The notes under the pieces are model-generated. The model saw nothing but the letters and a program-made list of their open reading frames with translations, did not search any database and was not told where the DNA came from. A stretch of DNA of 64,000 nt from Azoarcus indigens (lineage in GTDB: Bacteria; Pseudomonadota; Gammaproteobacteria; Burkholderiales; Rhodocyclaceae): contig NZ_SNVV01000013.1 of the NCBI RefSeq assembly GCF_004361735.1, positions 1 through 64,000 of the forward strand, given 5' to 3'. Positions 1-7,656 of the stretch are shown here, piece after piece. The position numbers were made by a program, and so were the translations under genes. Position 1 is the stretch's first letter. The number at the start of each line of letters is the position of its first letter.

Positions 1-629
1 CGCAGCGCCGGGCCGGCGGGGTCGCCGCCGGCGGTGGCGTTGTAGAGGACGGGCCCGCCCTCGATCCCGCCCTGGCCCTGGAGGCTGTCGCCGTGGAGGA
101 GGGTGCAGCCGTCGGCGTGGTGGTCGAAGCGGTGGAAGAGGCCCTCTTCGGCGGCCAGGCGCAGGAGGAAGTCGAGGTCGGTGTCGCCGGCCTGCACGCA
201 GTACTCGCGGGGCAGGTGGGGCTCGGTGAGGTGCTGGGCGTAGGCGCTGAGGCCGTGGCCGGCGAGCAGGCGCTGGAGGATCGCGGGCACGGTCTGGTGC
301 TGGAAGATGCGCCAGTTGGCACAGAGCGAGAGGCGGGCGAGGCGGGGTTCGACCAGGGCGCGGTAGCGGGTGCGGCGAAAGCCGGTGTCGGCCTGTTCGA
401 AGGTGGAGACCTGGCCCCAGAGGTGGCGCAGGGGGGTGCCGGCGTGCCAGAGGGTGAAGTGGGCGGGGGCGTCGAGGAGGGTGGCGAAGTCGAGGGCGGG
501 GTCGGGGCTGGCGAGTTCGAGTTCCAGGCGGTCGCCCTGGGAGAGGCCTTCGTCGAGGGTGAATTCGATGACCTCGAAGGCGGTGTCACCGAGGGTGACG
601 GTGAAGCGCAGGGCGGACTGGTGGGGCAT
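1..629 (-). CDS. vgrG: VgrG/TssI type VI secretion spike protein, N-terminal part (runs off left edge)
   Basis: About 209 residues of the N-terminus are visible; the reading frame stays open to the window edge. The start MPHQSALRFTVTLG is preceded by AAGGA eight bases upstream. The sequence follows the VgrG N-terminal (gp27-like) domain order: an LSQGDRLELELASPD stretch, DFATLLDAPAHFTLW, a conserved RLSLCANWRIFQHQTVPAIL block, then REYCVQAGDTDLDFL and LAAEEGLFHRFDHH. In the family these form the base of the trimeric spike that caps the Hcp tube of the T6SS or contractile injection device. The gp5-like needle and any C-terminal effector domain lie outside the window, so cargo cannot be judged. 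Recognition is by motif order; family assignment is strong, phage versus T6SS origin is open. Confidence 0.88.
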   Translation of the reverse strand, partial: MPHQSALRFTVTLGDTAFEVIEFTLDEGLSQGDRLELELASPDPALDFATLLDAPAHFTLWHAGTPLRHLWGQVSTFEQADTGFRRTRYRALVEPRLARLSLCANWRIFQHQTVPAILQRLLAGHGLSAYAQHLTEPHLPREYCVQAGDTDLDFLLRLAAEEGLFHRFDHHADGCTLLHGDSLQGQGGIEGGPVLYNATAGGDPAGPAL

Positions 630-716
630 GGGGGCGGTCCTTGCAGGCCGCGCGGGGGGCTGGAGGGCGCGCCGGGAGGGCGCTGCGCTGGGAACTGCTA
701 TGGCGGCAATGCAAAA

Positions 717-745
717 ATCATAATGCGTGTTACAGGATATGACAA
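717..745 (-). promoter_or_regulatory. sigma70-type promoter for vgrG
   Basis: On the minus strand TTGTCA (745-740) and TATGAT (722-717) are separated by exactly 17 bases, in a short AT-rich patch inside very GC-rich surroundings. It lies roughly 90 bases upstream of the vgrG start, leaving a long leader. The remainder of the 630-996 interval holds only small hairpins (for example GCAGCCGGGCTGC at 923-935) and no gene I can support. Confidence 0.6.
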
Positions 746-996
746 TAAGGTTGTCCGGCCCGGCCTTGAGGAAGGCGCTGGCTGGACCACCGGTGGCCTT
801 GATCGGGTTTTTCCGTTCGGGAGAAGGTGGTGGATGCGCCGTTGGTACGCAGCGCGTCTGCGCCTGGCCCTAATGCGGCTGCAACAGGTTCGCCGCCGCC
901 GGACCGTGTTCATCTGGTGAGAGCAGCCGGGCTGCACTGTGTCAGCCACGGCCCGGCATCGAAATCGCTGGAGTATCCGGACGCGCTTTTCAGCTG

Positions 997-3081
997 TCAT
1001 CGCGCATCGGCCACGCCGGCGGTGTTCTCCAGCAGGGCGGCGGTGGCGGTCTGGATGTAGGCGTCCAGCTGGCGTTTCAGTTCGGCTTCGTCGGCGGCAC
1101 CTTCCAGGCGCTGGCTGGCGGGGTTGGCGCCGAGGCGGTAGGCGTACTCGCGCACCGGCAGGCCCTTGGGCTGAACCAGGATGTGGTCGCCGCGGACGAT
1201 GGCCACCGTCTGGTCGCTGCCGGAGGGCTTGATGATGCCGAAGCCGGGGTCGTCCGCCGGTAGCGCCAGCAGGTCGCGGCCCCAGCACTGGTGGCGGGTG
1301 TCGCCGAGGCGGCCGGCGATGGTGGGCACGATGTCTACCTGGGTGCCGACGGTGTCGCGGGTGCTGCCGAAGCGTTCCTGAAGGCCGGGGGCGATGAGCA
1401 GCAGCGGCACGTTGAAGCGGTGCAGGTCCATCTCGGTGAGCTGTTCCGGGCTGCCGAAGCCGTGGTCGCCGACGACGACGAACAGGGTGTGCTTGTAGTA
1501 GGGCGACCTGCGCGCCTGTTCGAAGAAGCGGCCCAGCGCCCAGTCGGCGTAGCGCATGGCGGTGAGGTGTTCGTCCAGCGAGCCATGGCCGCTCACCTTC
1601 TCCACCGGCAGTTCCTTGGGCAGGGCGTAGGGCGTGTGGTTGGAGAGCGTCTGCAGCAGGGCGTAGAAGGGTTTGTCGGCGGGCAGCCGGGCCAGCTCCT
1701 GGGCGGCGCGATCGAACATGTCCTGGTCGGAGACGCCCCAGGTGGGGTCGGAGAACACCGGGTTGTCGTAGTCGGCGCGGCCGATGAAGGTGGTCATGCC
1801 CTGGTTGCTGAAGAAGCCGGACTGGTTGTCCCAGGCGAAGTCGCCGTTGTAAACGTAGAGGTCGCGGTAGCCGCGCGGGCTCAGCAGCTGCGGCAGGCCG
1901 GAGAACTTGTGGCCGCCTTCCGGCGTTTGCATCAGGTATTCGAAGCCGGGCAGGTTGGGGAAGCAGGCCATGGTGGCGAACATGCCCTGGTGGGTATGGG
2001 TGCCGTTGGAGAAGAAGCGGGTGAACAGCAGGCCTTCCTTCGCCAGGGCGTCGAAGGCCGGGGTGATGGCGTCGCGGCTGCCGAGGGCGCCGACGTAGTG
2101 GCCGGCGAAGCTCTCCATCAGGATGACGACCACGTTGCGCACTTCCGGCAGCGCGGTGTCGGCGGGCGGATGGTCGTCGCGCCGCACCGGCGCGGTGCCG
2201 GCATCCACCAGGGTGTCGGCAGGCGTCAGCAGCAGGCCGCGGGTGATGTCCTTGGCTTCGTCCGGCGGCAGGCTGCCGTGGAAGATCTTGTCGCGCTGTT
2301 CGGACATGCGGCTCTGGGCGGCGGCGATCAGCGTCAGCGTGCCGTTGAGGCCGAGCTGGTTGGCGAACATGGAGTCGGTGGTGTAGGCGTCGCCCCAGCG
2401 CAGCGGCGGGCTGCCCTGGCGCAGGGTGCCGCGGGCGGCGACCACGGTGGCGAACAGGCACAGCAGCAGCGCGGCGGCGCGGCGGATGGCGGGGGCGCTG
2501 TTGTGGCCGGGCTTGTCTGCGGCGGCGATGGGGTTGAGGTAGTCCAGCGCAGCGAAGGCCTGTGCCAGCAGCCAGCTCAGCAGCGCCCAGCCGAGCAGGT
2601 AGCGCGCTACCGGGAAGCCGTACCAGATCATGCTTAGCACCGTCTTCGGGTCCTCCGCCATGTACTGGAAGACGAGGCCGTTCAGCCGTTGGTGGAATTC
2701 GCGGTAGAAGTCCAGTTCCATCACCCCCAGCAACAGGCAGAGGCTGGCACTGGCGGTGAGCCACCAGCGCAGCGGCCGCCGCGCGGCCATGCTGCGCAGC
2801 GAGACGGTGGCCAGCACCAGCGGCAGCAGCAGATAGGCCACCAGCCGCAGATCGAAACGCAGGCCGTTGAGGAAGGCCTCCATCACTGTGGGCAGCGAGG
2901 CGTGGCCGATCTGCTCCCGGTTGTAGATCAGCAAGGCCACCCGCAGCAGGGTGAATAGCAGCAGCAGAACCAGGCCGGATTGCAGGGTGAAGCGGAGGTG
3001 GCTGTGGAGGGGGCTGCGGCGCTGCGGGGAAAGGGGGGCGGGCGCGGCTGTGTCGTTGGTCTGGGGGGCGTTGAGCGGCAT
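997..3081 (-). CDS. LTA synthase-like membrane sulfatase / phosphoglycerol transferase family protein
   Basis: About 694 residues. The N-terminal third has several hydrophobic helices (for example SGLVLLLLFTLLRVALLIY and LVAYLLLPLVLATVSL). A soluble alkaline-phosphatase-superfamily domain follows, beginning NVVVILMESFAGHYVGALGS. The catalytic threonine of LtaS-type enzymes is visible as T361 in NGTHTHQG, and the metal site as VVVGDHGFG. In Gram-negatives such proteins transfer phosphoglycerol or phosphoethanolamine groups to periplasmic glycans or lipid A; the acceptor cannot be read from sequence. The frame is open further upstream, but hydrophobicity and family alignment begin just after MPLNAPQ, so that ATG is taken although its Shine-Dalgarno is weak. 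It lies 92 bases downstream of the beta-propeller gene, probably co-transcribed. Confidence 0.8.
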   Translation of the reverse strand: MPLNAPQTNDTAAPAPLSPQRRSPLHSHLRFTLQSGLVLLLLFTLLRVALLIYNREQIGHASLPTVMEAFLNGLRFDLRLVAYLLLPLVLATVSLRSMAARRPLRWWLTASASLCLLLGVMELDFYREFHQRLNGLVFQYMAEDPKTVLSMIWYGFPVARYLLGWALLSWLLAQAFAALDYLNPIAAADKPGHNSAPAIRRAAALLLCLFATVVAARGTLRQGSPPLRWGDAYTTDSMFANQLGLNGTLTLIAAAQSRMSEQRDKIFHGSLPPDEAKDITRGLLLTPADTLVDAGTAPVRRDDHPPADTALPEVRNVVVILMESFAGHYVGALGSRDAITPAFDALAKEGLLFTRFFSNGTHTHQGMFATMACFPNLPGFEYLMQTPEGGHKFSGLPQLLSPRGYRDLYVYNGDFAWDNQSGFFSNQGMTTFIGRADYDNPVFSDPTWGVSDQDMFDRAAQELARLPADKPFYALLQTLSNHTPYALPKELPVEKVSGHGSLDEHLTAMRYADWALGRFFEQARRSPYYKHTLFVVVGDHGFGSPEQLTEMDLHRFNVPLLLIAPGLQERFGSTRDTVGTQVDIVPTIAGRLGDTRHQCWGRDLLALPADDPGFGIIKPSGSDQTVAIVRGDHILVQPKGLPVREYAYRLGANPASQRLEGAADEAELKRQLDAYIQTATAALLENTAGVADAR

Positions 3082-3173
3082 GGAGGAAGCGGGCGGAGGG
3101 TGAGGGGCGGATCGGGTGGGGAGTTGGCTCGGCCGCCCCGGGGTGACGCGGGGTAGCGGGCCTGGCGGGCGCC

Positions 3174-4034
3174 TCAGGAGGCGTCGTCTGCCGGCGCGAT
3201 TTCGAGGATGCGGTTGCGGCCCTGTTCGGCCAGCAGGTAGTGGCCGTGGCCTTCGGGCAGGATGGTCTGCGCCGAGCGCAGGTGGCTGAGCACCGTCTCC
3301 AGCTCGCCGTCCGGCTTGAGCAGCAGCAGGCGGGCCATGTGGGTGGTGTCCTCGGTGATCCACACGCCTTTGGTATCGCACAGCAGGAAGCCGGGTTCGT
3401 TGAGGCCGCCGACCAGCGTGTTGTCCTCGCCCCTGGCCTGCCATTGCTTCACATGGCCCTTCTTTTTCTCGGTGTAGAGCAGGCGGCCATCCGGGCAGAC
3501 GGCGATGGCTTCGGCTTGCTGCAGGTGCTCGCGCAGCACCTCGACCTTGCCGGTGGTGGCGTCGTAGCGCAGCAGGCGGCCGTCGTCGCGGTCCTCGATG
3601 GCGTAGAGCAGTTTGCCGTCGCTGGCGACGCCTTCGATGCTGTTGCCGGTGAACAGCGGCTCGGTCTTGCCCTCATGCAGCCACAGCAGTTCCTTGCCGT
3701 CGTTTTCCTGGCCGATGGCGATGCCGCCGCGATAGCTGGCGAAACCGTCCGGCTTGTACAGGCCGGTGACGATGGCGGTGCGCTTGCCGTCGGCGGTGAG
3801 CCGCAGCACCGTGCCTTTGCCGTGCAGGTATTCCTGCGAGGCCAGCAGCACACCGTCGGTGTCGCGTATCAGGGCGCTGACGCGTTCAATCTCGTCGGCG
3901 TAGACGCGCGACTGCCAGCCGTCGCCGGTCACCGTCGGATAGAGGTGCTTCCAGCCGGCCAGCCCCAGCGGCGGAAAGACCAGCACGGCGGCGGCGATGA
4001 GCAGCCAGTTCAGGGGTTTACGAGGCAGGCGCAT
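3174..4034 (-). CDS. Membrane-anchored beta-propeller (SMP-30/gluconolactonase-like) protein
   Basis: About 286 residues. After a basic MRLPRKP comes one hydrophobic segment (LLIAAAVLVFPPLGLAGW), an uncleaved anchor or signal peptide. The rest is a chain of short beta repeats with glycine/aspartate turns, such as RDTDGVLLASQEYLHG, KPDGFASYRGGIAIGQ and SIEGVASDGKLLYAIE, as in strictosidine-synthase/SMP-30 propellers. The ATG is preferred over a GTG 36 bases upstream because GGAG lies six bases before it. No catalytic motif was identified, so a binding or assembly role is as likely as hydrolysis. It directly precedes the LtaS-like gene, suggesting a shared envelope function. Confidence 0.6.
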   Translation of the reverse strand: MRLPRKPLNWLLIAAAVLVFPPLGLAGWKHLYPTVTGDGWQSRVYADEIERVSALIRDTDGVLLASQEYLHGKGTVLRLTADGKRTAIVTGLYKPDGFASYRGGIAIGQENDGKELLWLHEGKTEPLFTGNSIEGVASDGKLLYAIEDRDDGRLLRYDATTGKVEVLREHLQQAEAIAVCPDGRLLYTEKKKGHVKQWQARGEDNTLVGGLNEPGFLLCDTKGVWITEDTTHMARLLLLKPDGELETVLSHLRSAQTILPEGHGHYLLAEQGRNRILEIAPADDAS

Positions 4035-4132
4035 GGAAGGCTCCGGCAAGCGCGGCAGCTTTCTTTCCACTCCCGCGGCAGGAGTATTCCCCAGGGCTTG
4101 TGAAAATTTCGTTGGATGGGGGAGGAGGGGCG

Positions 4133-4157
4133 CCCCTCTCCTTTTGCGGGAGAGGGG
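4133..4157. repeat. CCCCTCTCC...GGAGAGGGG inverted repeat (dispersed element)
   Basis: Nine-base perfect arms (4133-4141 and 4149-4157) around TTTTGCG. Related palindromes with CCCTC...GAGGG arms recur at 12981-13010 and 28814-28836, always between genes, so this is a dispersed intergenic repeat and not a gene-specific site. It sits between the convergent end of the AraC gene and the start of the propeller gene. Confidence 0.5.
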
Positions 4158-4235
4158 GGGAACGCCGGCGTGCTGGTAATTCGGGCGGCTGGGCTGAAGC
4201 AGCCGCCTTGTGGCTACGGGCTGCTGCGTTCTGGC

Positions 4236-5192
4236 CTACTCCGACAGCCCCCGCCGCCAGGTTTGCGGCGCTACGCCGTAGCGGCTCTTGAAGGCGCGGC
4301 TGAACTGGGCGTTGTCGGTGAAGCCGTGGTCCAGGGCGATGTCGGTGATGGTGCGGTGTTGCCGGGCGGGGTCCGCCAAGGCGGCGCGGCAGCGTTCCAG
4401 GCGGGTGTCGAGGATGAAGCCGGCCGGGGTGAGGCCGTGGTCGCGGAACAGCAGGAAGAGGGAGCGGCGGGAAACGTGCAGGGCGGCGGCGAGGCTGTCG
4501 GGGCCGAGGGCGGGGTCATCCAGGTGGTCCAGCACATGGCGGCGGGCTTCGGCGAGGCGGCGGCCGCCGCGGTCCCCGGCGGCGCGGGTGGCGGCCTGTT
4601 GCAGCAGGGAGAGCGATAGCAGCTGGGTGGCGGCGTCGACCACCGCATCCGCACCGCGCAGCCCCTCGGGCGCGGCATTGCCGGCGAGGGAGAGCAGGGC
4701 GTAGAGGGCGCCGCGGGAGGCGGCGTCCGCCTGCAGCGCGGCGCCGCACAGGTGGTCGGCCACGCCTCGCCATTCGGGGCAGCGCTCGTGCGGCAGCAGG
4801 AGCACGGCGAAGCGGGCGCCGTCGTCGATGTCCACCCGGTAGGGCAGGGCGGTGTCGTACACCGTCCAGTCGCCGGCCTGCAGGCTTGCCCGGTTGCGAC
4901 CCTGGGCGATTTCGCTGCGGCCGTCGATCTGCCACAGCGCCTTGAACCAGCCGCGCTCGGCGTGGGCGGCGTGGTGAGCGGTGCGCTCCACCCGATGGGC
5001 GTCGGACTGCACCAGCGCGAGCAGCGCGGATTCACCGGCCACCACGTCGAGCTGGGCGCGGAAGCGGTCGCGCCGGCGCGGCTGAACCTCCAGCGGCAGG
5101 AAGCGGGTGTTGACGAGATCGGCCCAGCGGGCTGGGGAGTTGACGGCGACGCCGGACGTGCCGGCTGCTGCCTCCGGTCGGGGGAAGTCCAT
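4236..5192 (-). CDS. AraC-family transcriptional regulator (FeaR-like architecture)
   Basis: About 318 residues from an ATG with AAGGAG eight bases upstream; an in-frame ATG 60 bases further up is less well placed. The N-terminal two-thirds resembles the AraC-binding-like domain found in FeaR-type regulators. The C-terminus has the two helix-turn-helix motifs: DDPALGPDSLAAALHVSRRS, and DIALDHGFTDNAQFSRAFK followed by the typical YGVAPQTWRR ending. It lies next to hpaR and the aromatic-acid locus, so a role as activator of aromatic amine or hydroxyphenylacetate use is plausible but not shown. Downstream, a 7-base-arm hairpin (GGCGGCT/AGCCGCC) lacks a T-run. Confidence 0.85.
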   Translation of the reverse strand: MDFPRPEAAAGTSGVAVNSPARWADLVNTRFLPLEVQPRRRDRFRAQLDVVAGESALLALVQSDAHRVERTAHHAAHAERGWFKALWQIDGRSEIAQGRNRASLQAGDWTVYDTALPYRVDIDDGARFAVLLLPHERCPEWRGVADHLCGAALQADAASRGALYALLSLAGNAAPEGLRGADAVVDAATQLLSLSLLQQAATRAAGDRGGRRLAEARRHVLDHLDDPALGPDSLAAALHVSRRSLFLLFRDHGLTPAGFILDTRLERCRAALADPARQHRTITDIALDHGFTDNAQFSRAFKSRYGVAPQTWRRGLSE

Positions 5193-5332
5193 GCTCTGTC
5201 TCCTTGCGTCGCGGTCTTTGCCGCGCGCTTGTTTTTTCTTTGCGGTCGCCAAGCTTAAGCCCTTGGCCGGCTTTTCGGCAGCCCTGTGCGCGGGGCGTTT
5301 TCATTGCGCGCTGCAGCGGAACCGCGGGGAGT

Positions 5333-5923
5333 TCAGTCGCGTGCTTCGTCCTCGTTCGCCGCCTTGCGCCGGCGGGCCGGGGCGCTCATCGGCGCGTCAC
5401 AGGGCGGCAGCTCCACCGTGGCTACCGCGTCCAGCCGGGTGGAGAGCAGGCGGTCGAGCTGGGCGTAGGTTTCGTCCAGCAGCGGCTTGCCCACCGCTTC
5501 TTCCAGCCGGCGGTACTGCTGTTCGATCAGCGGCGCCATGCGCCCGATGATGTCCAGGCTGCGGGCGGTGAGGCTGACCAGCATGCGGCGCTGGTCTTCC
5601 GGCACCCGGCGGCGCTCCACCAGGCCGAGTTCCTCCATGCGCAGCAGCACGCCGGTGAGGCTGGGGCTGAGGATCTGACAGGCTTCGCAGATCTGCCGCG
5701 GCTCCATCTCGCCCTGTTCGCTCAGCGTGCGCATCACCCGCCACTGCTGCTCGGTGAGACCGAAGTGGGTGATGATCGGGCGGAAGTGGGCGAGCAGGGT
5801 TTCGCGTGCTTTCAGCAGCAACTGCGGCAGGTTGCGGTGGGCGATGGGGGCGCTCATTGGGTTGCCTTGTCCTGTCTCTGCTGCGGCTTTGCGGGCCGCG
5901 CTGCGGGGAATGCGGTCATTCAT
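5333..5923 (-). CDS. hpaR: MarR-family repressor of homoprotocatechuate degradation, HpaR
   Basis: About 196 residues from the second of two adjacent ATGs, seven bases after AAGGAG; the conserved domain begins about 20 residues later near MSAPIAHRNLPQLL. It shows the winged-helix order of the HpaR subfamily: HFGLTEQQWRVMRTL, then ICEACQILSPSLTGVLLRMEELGLVERRR, then the beta-wing PEDQRRMLVSLT. In E. coli HpaR represses the meta-cleavage operon and is relieved by hydroxyphenylacetates. Here it diverges from dctPQM-hpaG1G2EDFHI, with a palindromic operator in between. Longer than E. coli HpaR because of N- and C-terminal extensions, the latter basic then acidic (ARRRKAANEDEARD). Confidence 0.88.
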   Translation of the reverse strand: MNDRIPRSAARKAAAETGQGNPMSAPIAHRNLPQLLLKARETLLAHFRPIITHFGLTEQQWRVMRTLSEQGEMEPRQICEACQILSPSLTGVLLRMEELGLVERRRVPEDQRRMLVSLTARSLDIIGRMAPLIEQQYRRLEEAVGKPLLDETYAQLDRLLSTRLDAVATVELPPCDAPMSAPARRRKAANEDEARD

Positions 5924-5953
5924 CATAAATCTCCTTGGCCTCGATTCTAGCAG

Positions 5954-6002
5954 TTGACTCACTAATATCTTAGTGATCAAATTGCTAACATATTAAGTAA
6001 TC
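5954..6002. promoter_or_regulatory. hpaR/dctP divergent control region with HpaR-type operator
   Basis: A short AT-rich stretch between the divergent genes carries TCACTAA-TATC-TTAGTGA (5959-5976), a perfect 7-4-7 palindrome. It extends to TTGA...TCAA if one extra C on the left is allowed (5954-5980). Immediately beside it, ATTGCTAACATATTAAGTAAT (5981-6001, with GC-rich DNA after) looks like a degenerate second copy. TTGACT at 5954-5959 followed 17 bases later by TCAAAT could be the plus-strand promoter, so repressor binding would cover it. The palindrome is seen directly; binding by HpaR is inferred from position. Confidence 0.65.
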
Positions 6003-6039
6003 GTGCCGCCCAGGCACGTGTCAGGAGAGAGGAGAAGAG

Positions 6040-7056
6040 ATGAACAAGCGCCTGTTGGTCGCGGCGTCCGCCTGCGTGTTGTCCCTGCCCGCGTTCGCGC
6101 AGGAGGTGACCCTCAAGATCGCCCATTTCCTGCCCTCGGTGGCGCCGGCCCAGCAGCAGGTGATGCAGCCCTGGTGCGATGCGCTGGCCAAGGATTCCGG
6201 CGGCCGCATAAAGTGCCAGTTCTTCCCGGCGATGCAGCTCGGCGGCACCCCCGCCCAGCTCGCCGACCAGGTGAAGAACGGCGTGGCCGACGTGGTGTGG
6301 ACCGCGCCCGGCTACTCCGCCGGCCGCTTCCCGCTGGTCGAGGCGCTGGAACTGCCCTTCGTCGTCTCCGACGCCAGCAGCGGCAGCCGCGCGGCCTGGT
6401 CCTACTACGAGCAGTACGCCAAGGCGGAATTCGACGCCTACAAGGTGCTGGCGGTGCACGTGGATGGTGGTGTGGCGCTGCATACCGCGAAGAAGCCGGT
6501 GAAGGGCCTGGCGGACATCGCCGGCCTGAAGCTGCGCGCGCCCACCCGCATGGCCTCCAAGACCCTGGCCGCGCTCGGCGGCGAACCGGTGGCGATGCCG
6601 CCGGCGCAGGTCACCGAGGCTATCGCCAAGGGCGTGGTGGATGGCGCCATGGGCGCCTGGGAAGTGGTGCTGCCGACCAAGCTGGACGAAGTGGCCAAGT
6701 TCCACGCCCAGCCGGCGGCGGGCAAGCCCTATCCCTCCACCACGGTGCTGGCGCTGCTGATGAACAAGCAGAAGTACGACAGCCTGCCGGCCGATCTCAA
6801 GGCGGTGGTGGACAAGCACAGCGGCGCCGCGCTGGTGGCGAACTTCGGCCGCGTGTGGGACGAGGTGGCCACCGCCACCCGCGCCAAGGTGGCGAGCCAC
6901 GGCAACGCGGTGGTGCAACTCTCCGACGCCGACCTGGAAGCGATGAAGAAGGCCGCCCAGCCGGTTGAAGAAGAGTGGGTGAAGCAGGTGAGCGCCAAGG
7001 GCGTGGATGGCCGAAAGCTGGCCGATGCTGCCCGCGCGCTGGCCAGCGGCCAATAA
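6040..7056 (+). CDS. dctP: TRAP transporter solute-binding receptor DctP (first of three paralogues)
   Basis: 338 residues starting at an ATG after GGAGAGAGGAG. A Sec signal peptide (MNKRLLVAASACVLSLPAFA) ends at an AFA/QE cleavage site. The mature protein has DctP landmarks: LKIAHFLPS, IKCQFFPAMQLGGTP, NGVADVVWTAPGY, a central LKLRAPTRMASKTLAALG with the arginine that normally pairs with the substrate carboxylate, and MPPAQVTEAIAKGVVDGAMG. It is the first gene of the divergently controlled hpa transcript and is followed at once by its membrane subunits. Context points to import of 4-hydroxyphenylacetate, homoprotocatechuate or a related carboxylate; ligand not provable from sequence. Confidence 0.9.
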   Translation: MNKRLLVAASACVLSLPAFAQEVTLKIAHFLPSVAPAQQQVMQPWCDALAKDSGGRIKCQFFPAMQLGGTPAQLADQVKNGVADVVWTAPGYSAGRFPLVEALELPFVVSDASSGSRAAWSYYEQYAKAEFDAYKVLAVHVDGGVALHTAKKPVKGLADIAGLKLRAPTRMASKTLAALGGEPVAMPPAQVTEAIAKGVVDGAMGAWEVVLPTKLDEVAKFHAQPAAGKPYPSTTVLALLMNKQKYDSLPADLKAVVDKHSGAALVANFGRVWDEVATATRAKVASHGNAVVQLSDADLEAMKKAAQPVEEEWVKQVSAKGVDGRKLADAARALASGQ

Positions 7057-7080
7057 CAAGAAAGCACGGAGGAGACAGCC

Positions 7081-7656
7081 ATGAACGAACCCATGGGGCT
7101 GCCGCCCGAGTTGCGGCAGCGCGGCGCGGTGGAGGCCGCGCTGAGCGGGATCTGCAGGCTGCTGGCTTACGCCGGCGGTGCACTCTTTCTCGGCCTGATG
7201 GCGATGTCGCTGGTGTCCATCGTCGGCCGCAAGCTGGGCTTTGGCTCGGTGAACGGCGACATCGAGCTGATGCAGGCGGGCACCGCGGTCGCGGCTGCCG
7301 CCTTCCTGCCGTACTGCGCGCTGATGGGCGAGAACCTGAAGGTGGATTTCTTCACCGAGCACCTGCCGGCCGCGCGCAAGCGCTGGATGGACGGCAGCGC
7401 CGACCTCATCCTCGCCATCGCGGTGGCGGTGCTGGCCTGGCGCACCGCGCTGTCGGCCATCTCCATCCATGAGGCGGGCGAGGTGACCACGCTGGTATCG
7501 CTGCCGGTGTGGATTCCGGTGGCGGCGCTGGTGCCCAGCCTGGCGCTGACTTCGCTGTGCGCTTTCTACCGCGCGGCCAGCGCCTTCTTTTGCCGCCAGG
7601 CGATGCCGTTGGCCAGCGGGCTGGAACGGGCTGCCCGGCCGGAGGTGGCCAAATGA
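7081..7656 (+). CDS. dctQ: TRAP transporter small permease subunit DctQ
   Basis: 191 residues with an excellent GGAGGAGA Shine-Dalgarno. Four hydrophobic segments are apparent (LAYAGGALFLGLMAMSLVS, TAVAAAAFLPYCALM, LILAIAVAVLAWRTALSA, IPVAALVPSLALTSLCAFY). The family feature of a short polar loop before helix 2 (GFGSVNGDIELMQAG) is present. Begins 24 bases after dctP and overlaps dctM by four bases (ATGA), so translational coupling is expected. It is the only DctQ in the window, although two further dctP genes follow at 20 and 25.8 kb. Confidence 0.88.
   Translation: MNEPMGLPPELRQRGAVEAALSGICRLLAYAGGALFLGLMAMSLVSIVGRKLGFGSVNGDIELMQAGTAVAAAAFLPYCALMGENLKVDFFTEHLPAARKRWMDGSADLILAIAVAVLAWRTALSAISIHEAGEVTTLVSLPVWIPVAALVPSLALTSLCAFYRAASAFFCRQAMPLASGLERAARPEVAK

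Noticed and set aside
1291-2637. Long open frame of about 448 codons opposite the LtaS-like gene
   Set aside because: It is the exact antisense of a strongly conserved membrane sulfatase; composition is alanine/glycine/valine-rich with no domain. Such frames are common in very GC-rich DNA.
698-2764. Alternate 688-codon frame on the minus strand at the LtaS-like gene
   Set aside because: Proline/arginine/histidine-rich frame shift of the real gene; no hydrophobic helices or motifs.
5977-7470. Minus-strand open frame of about 497 codons over dctP-dctQ
   Set aside because: Antisense of clear TRAP genes, rich in histidine/arginine/glycine, without start signal or family match.
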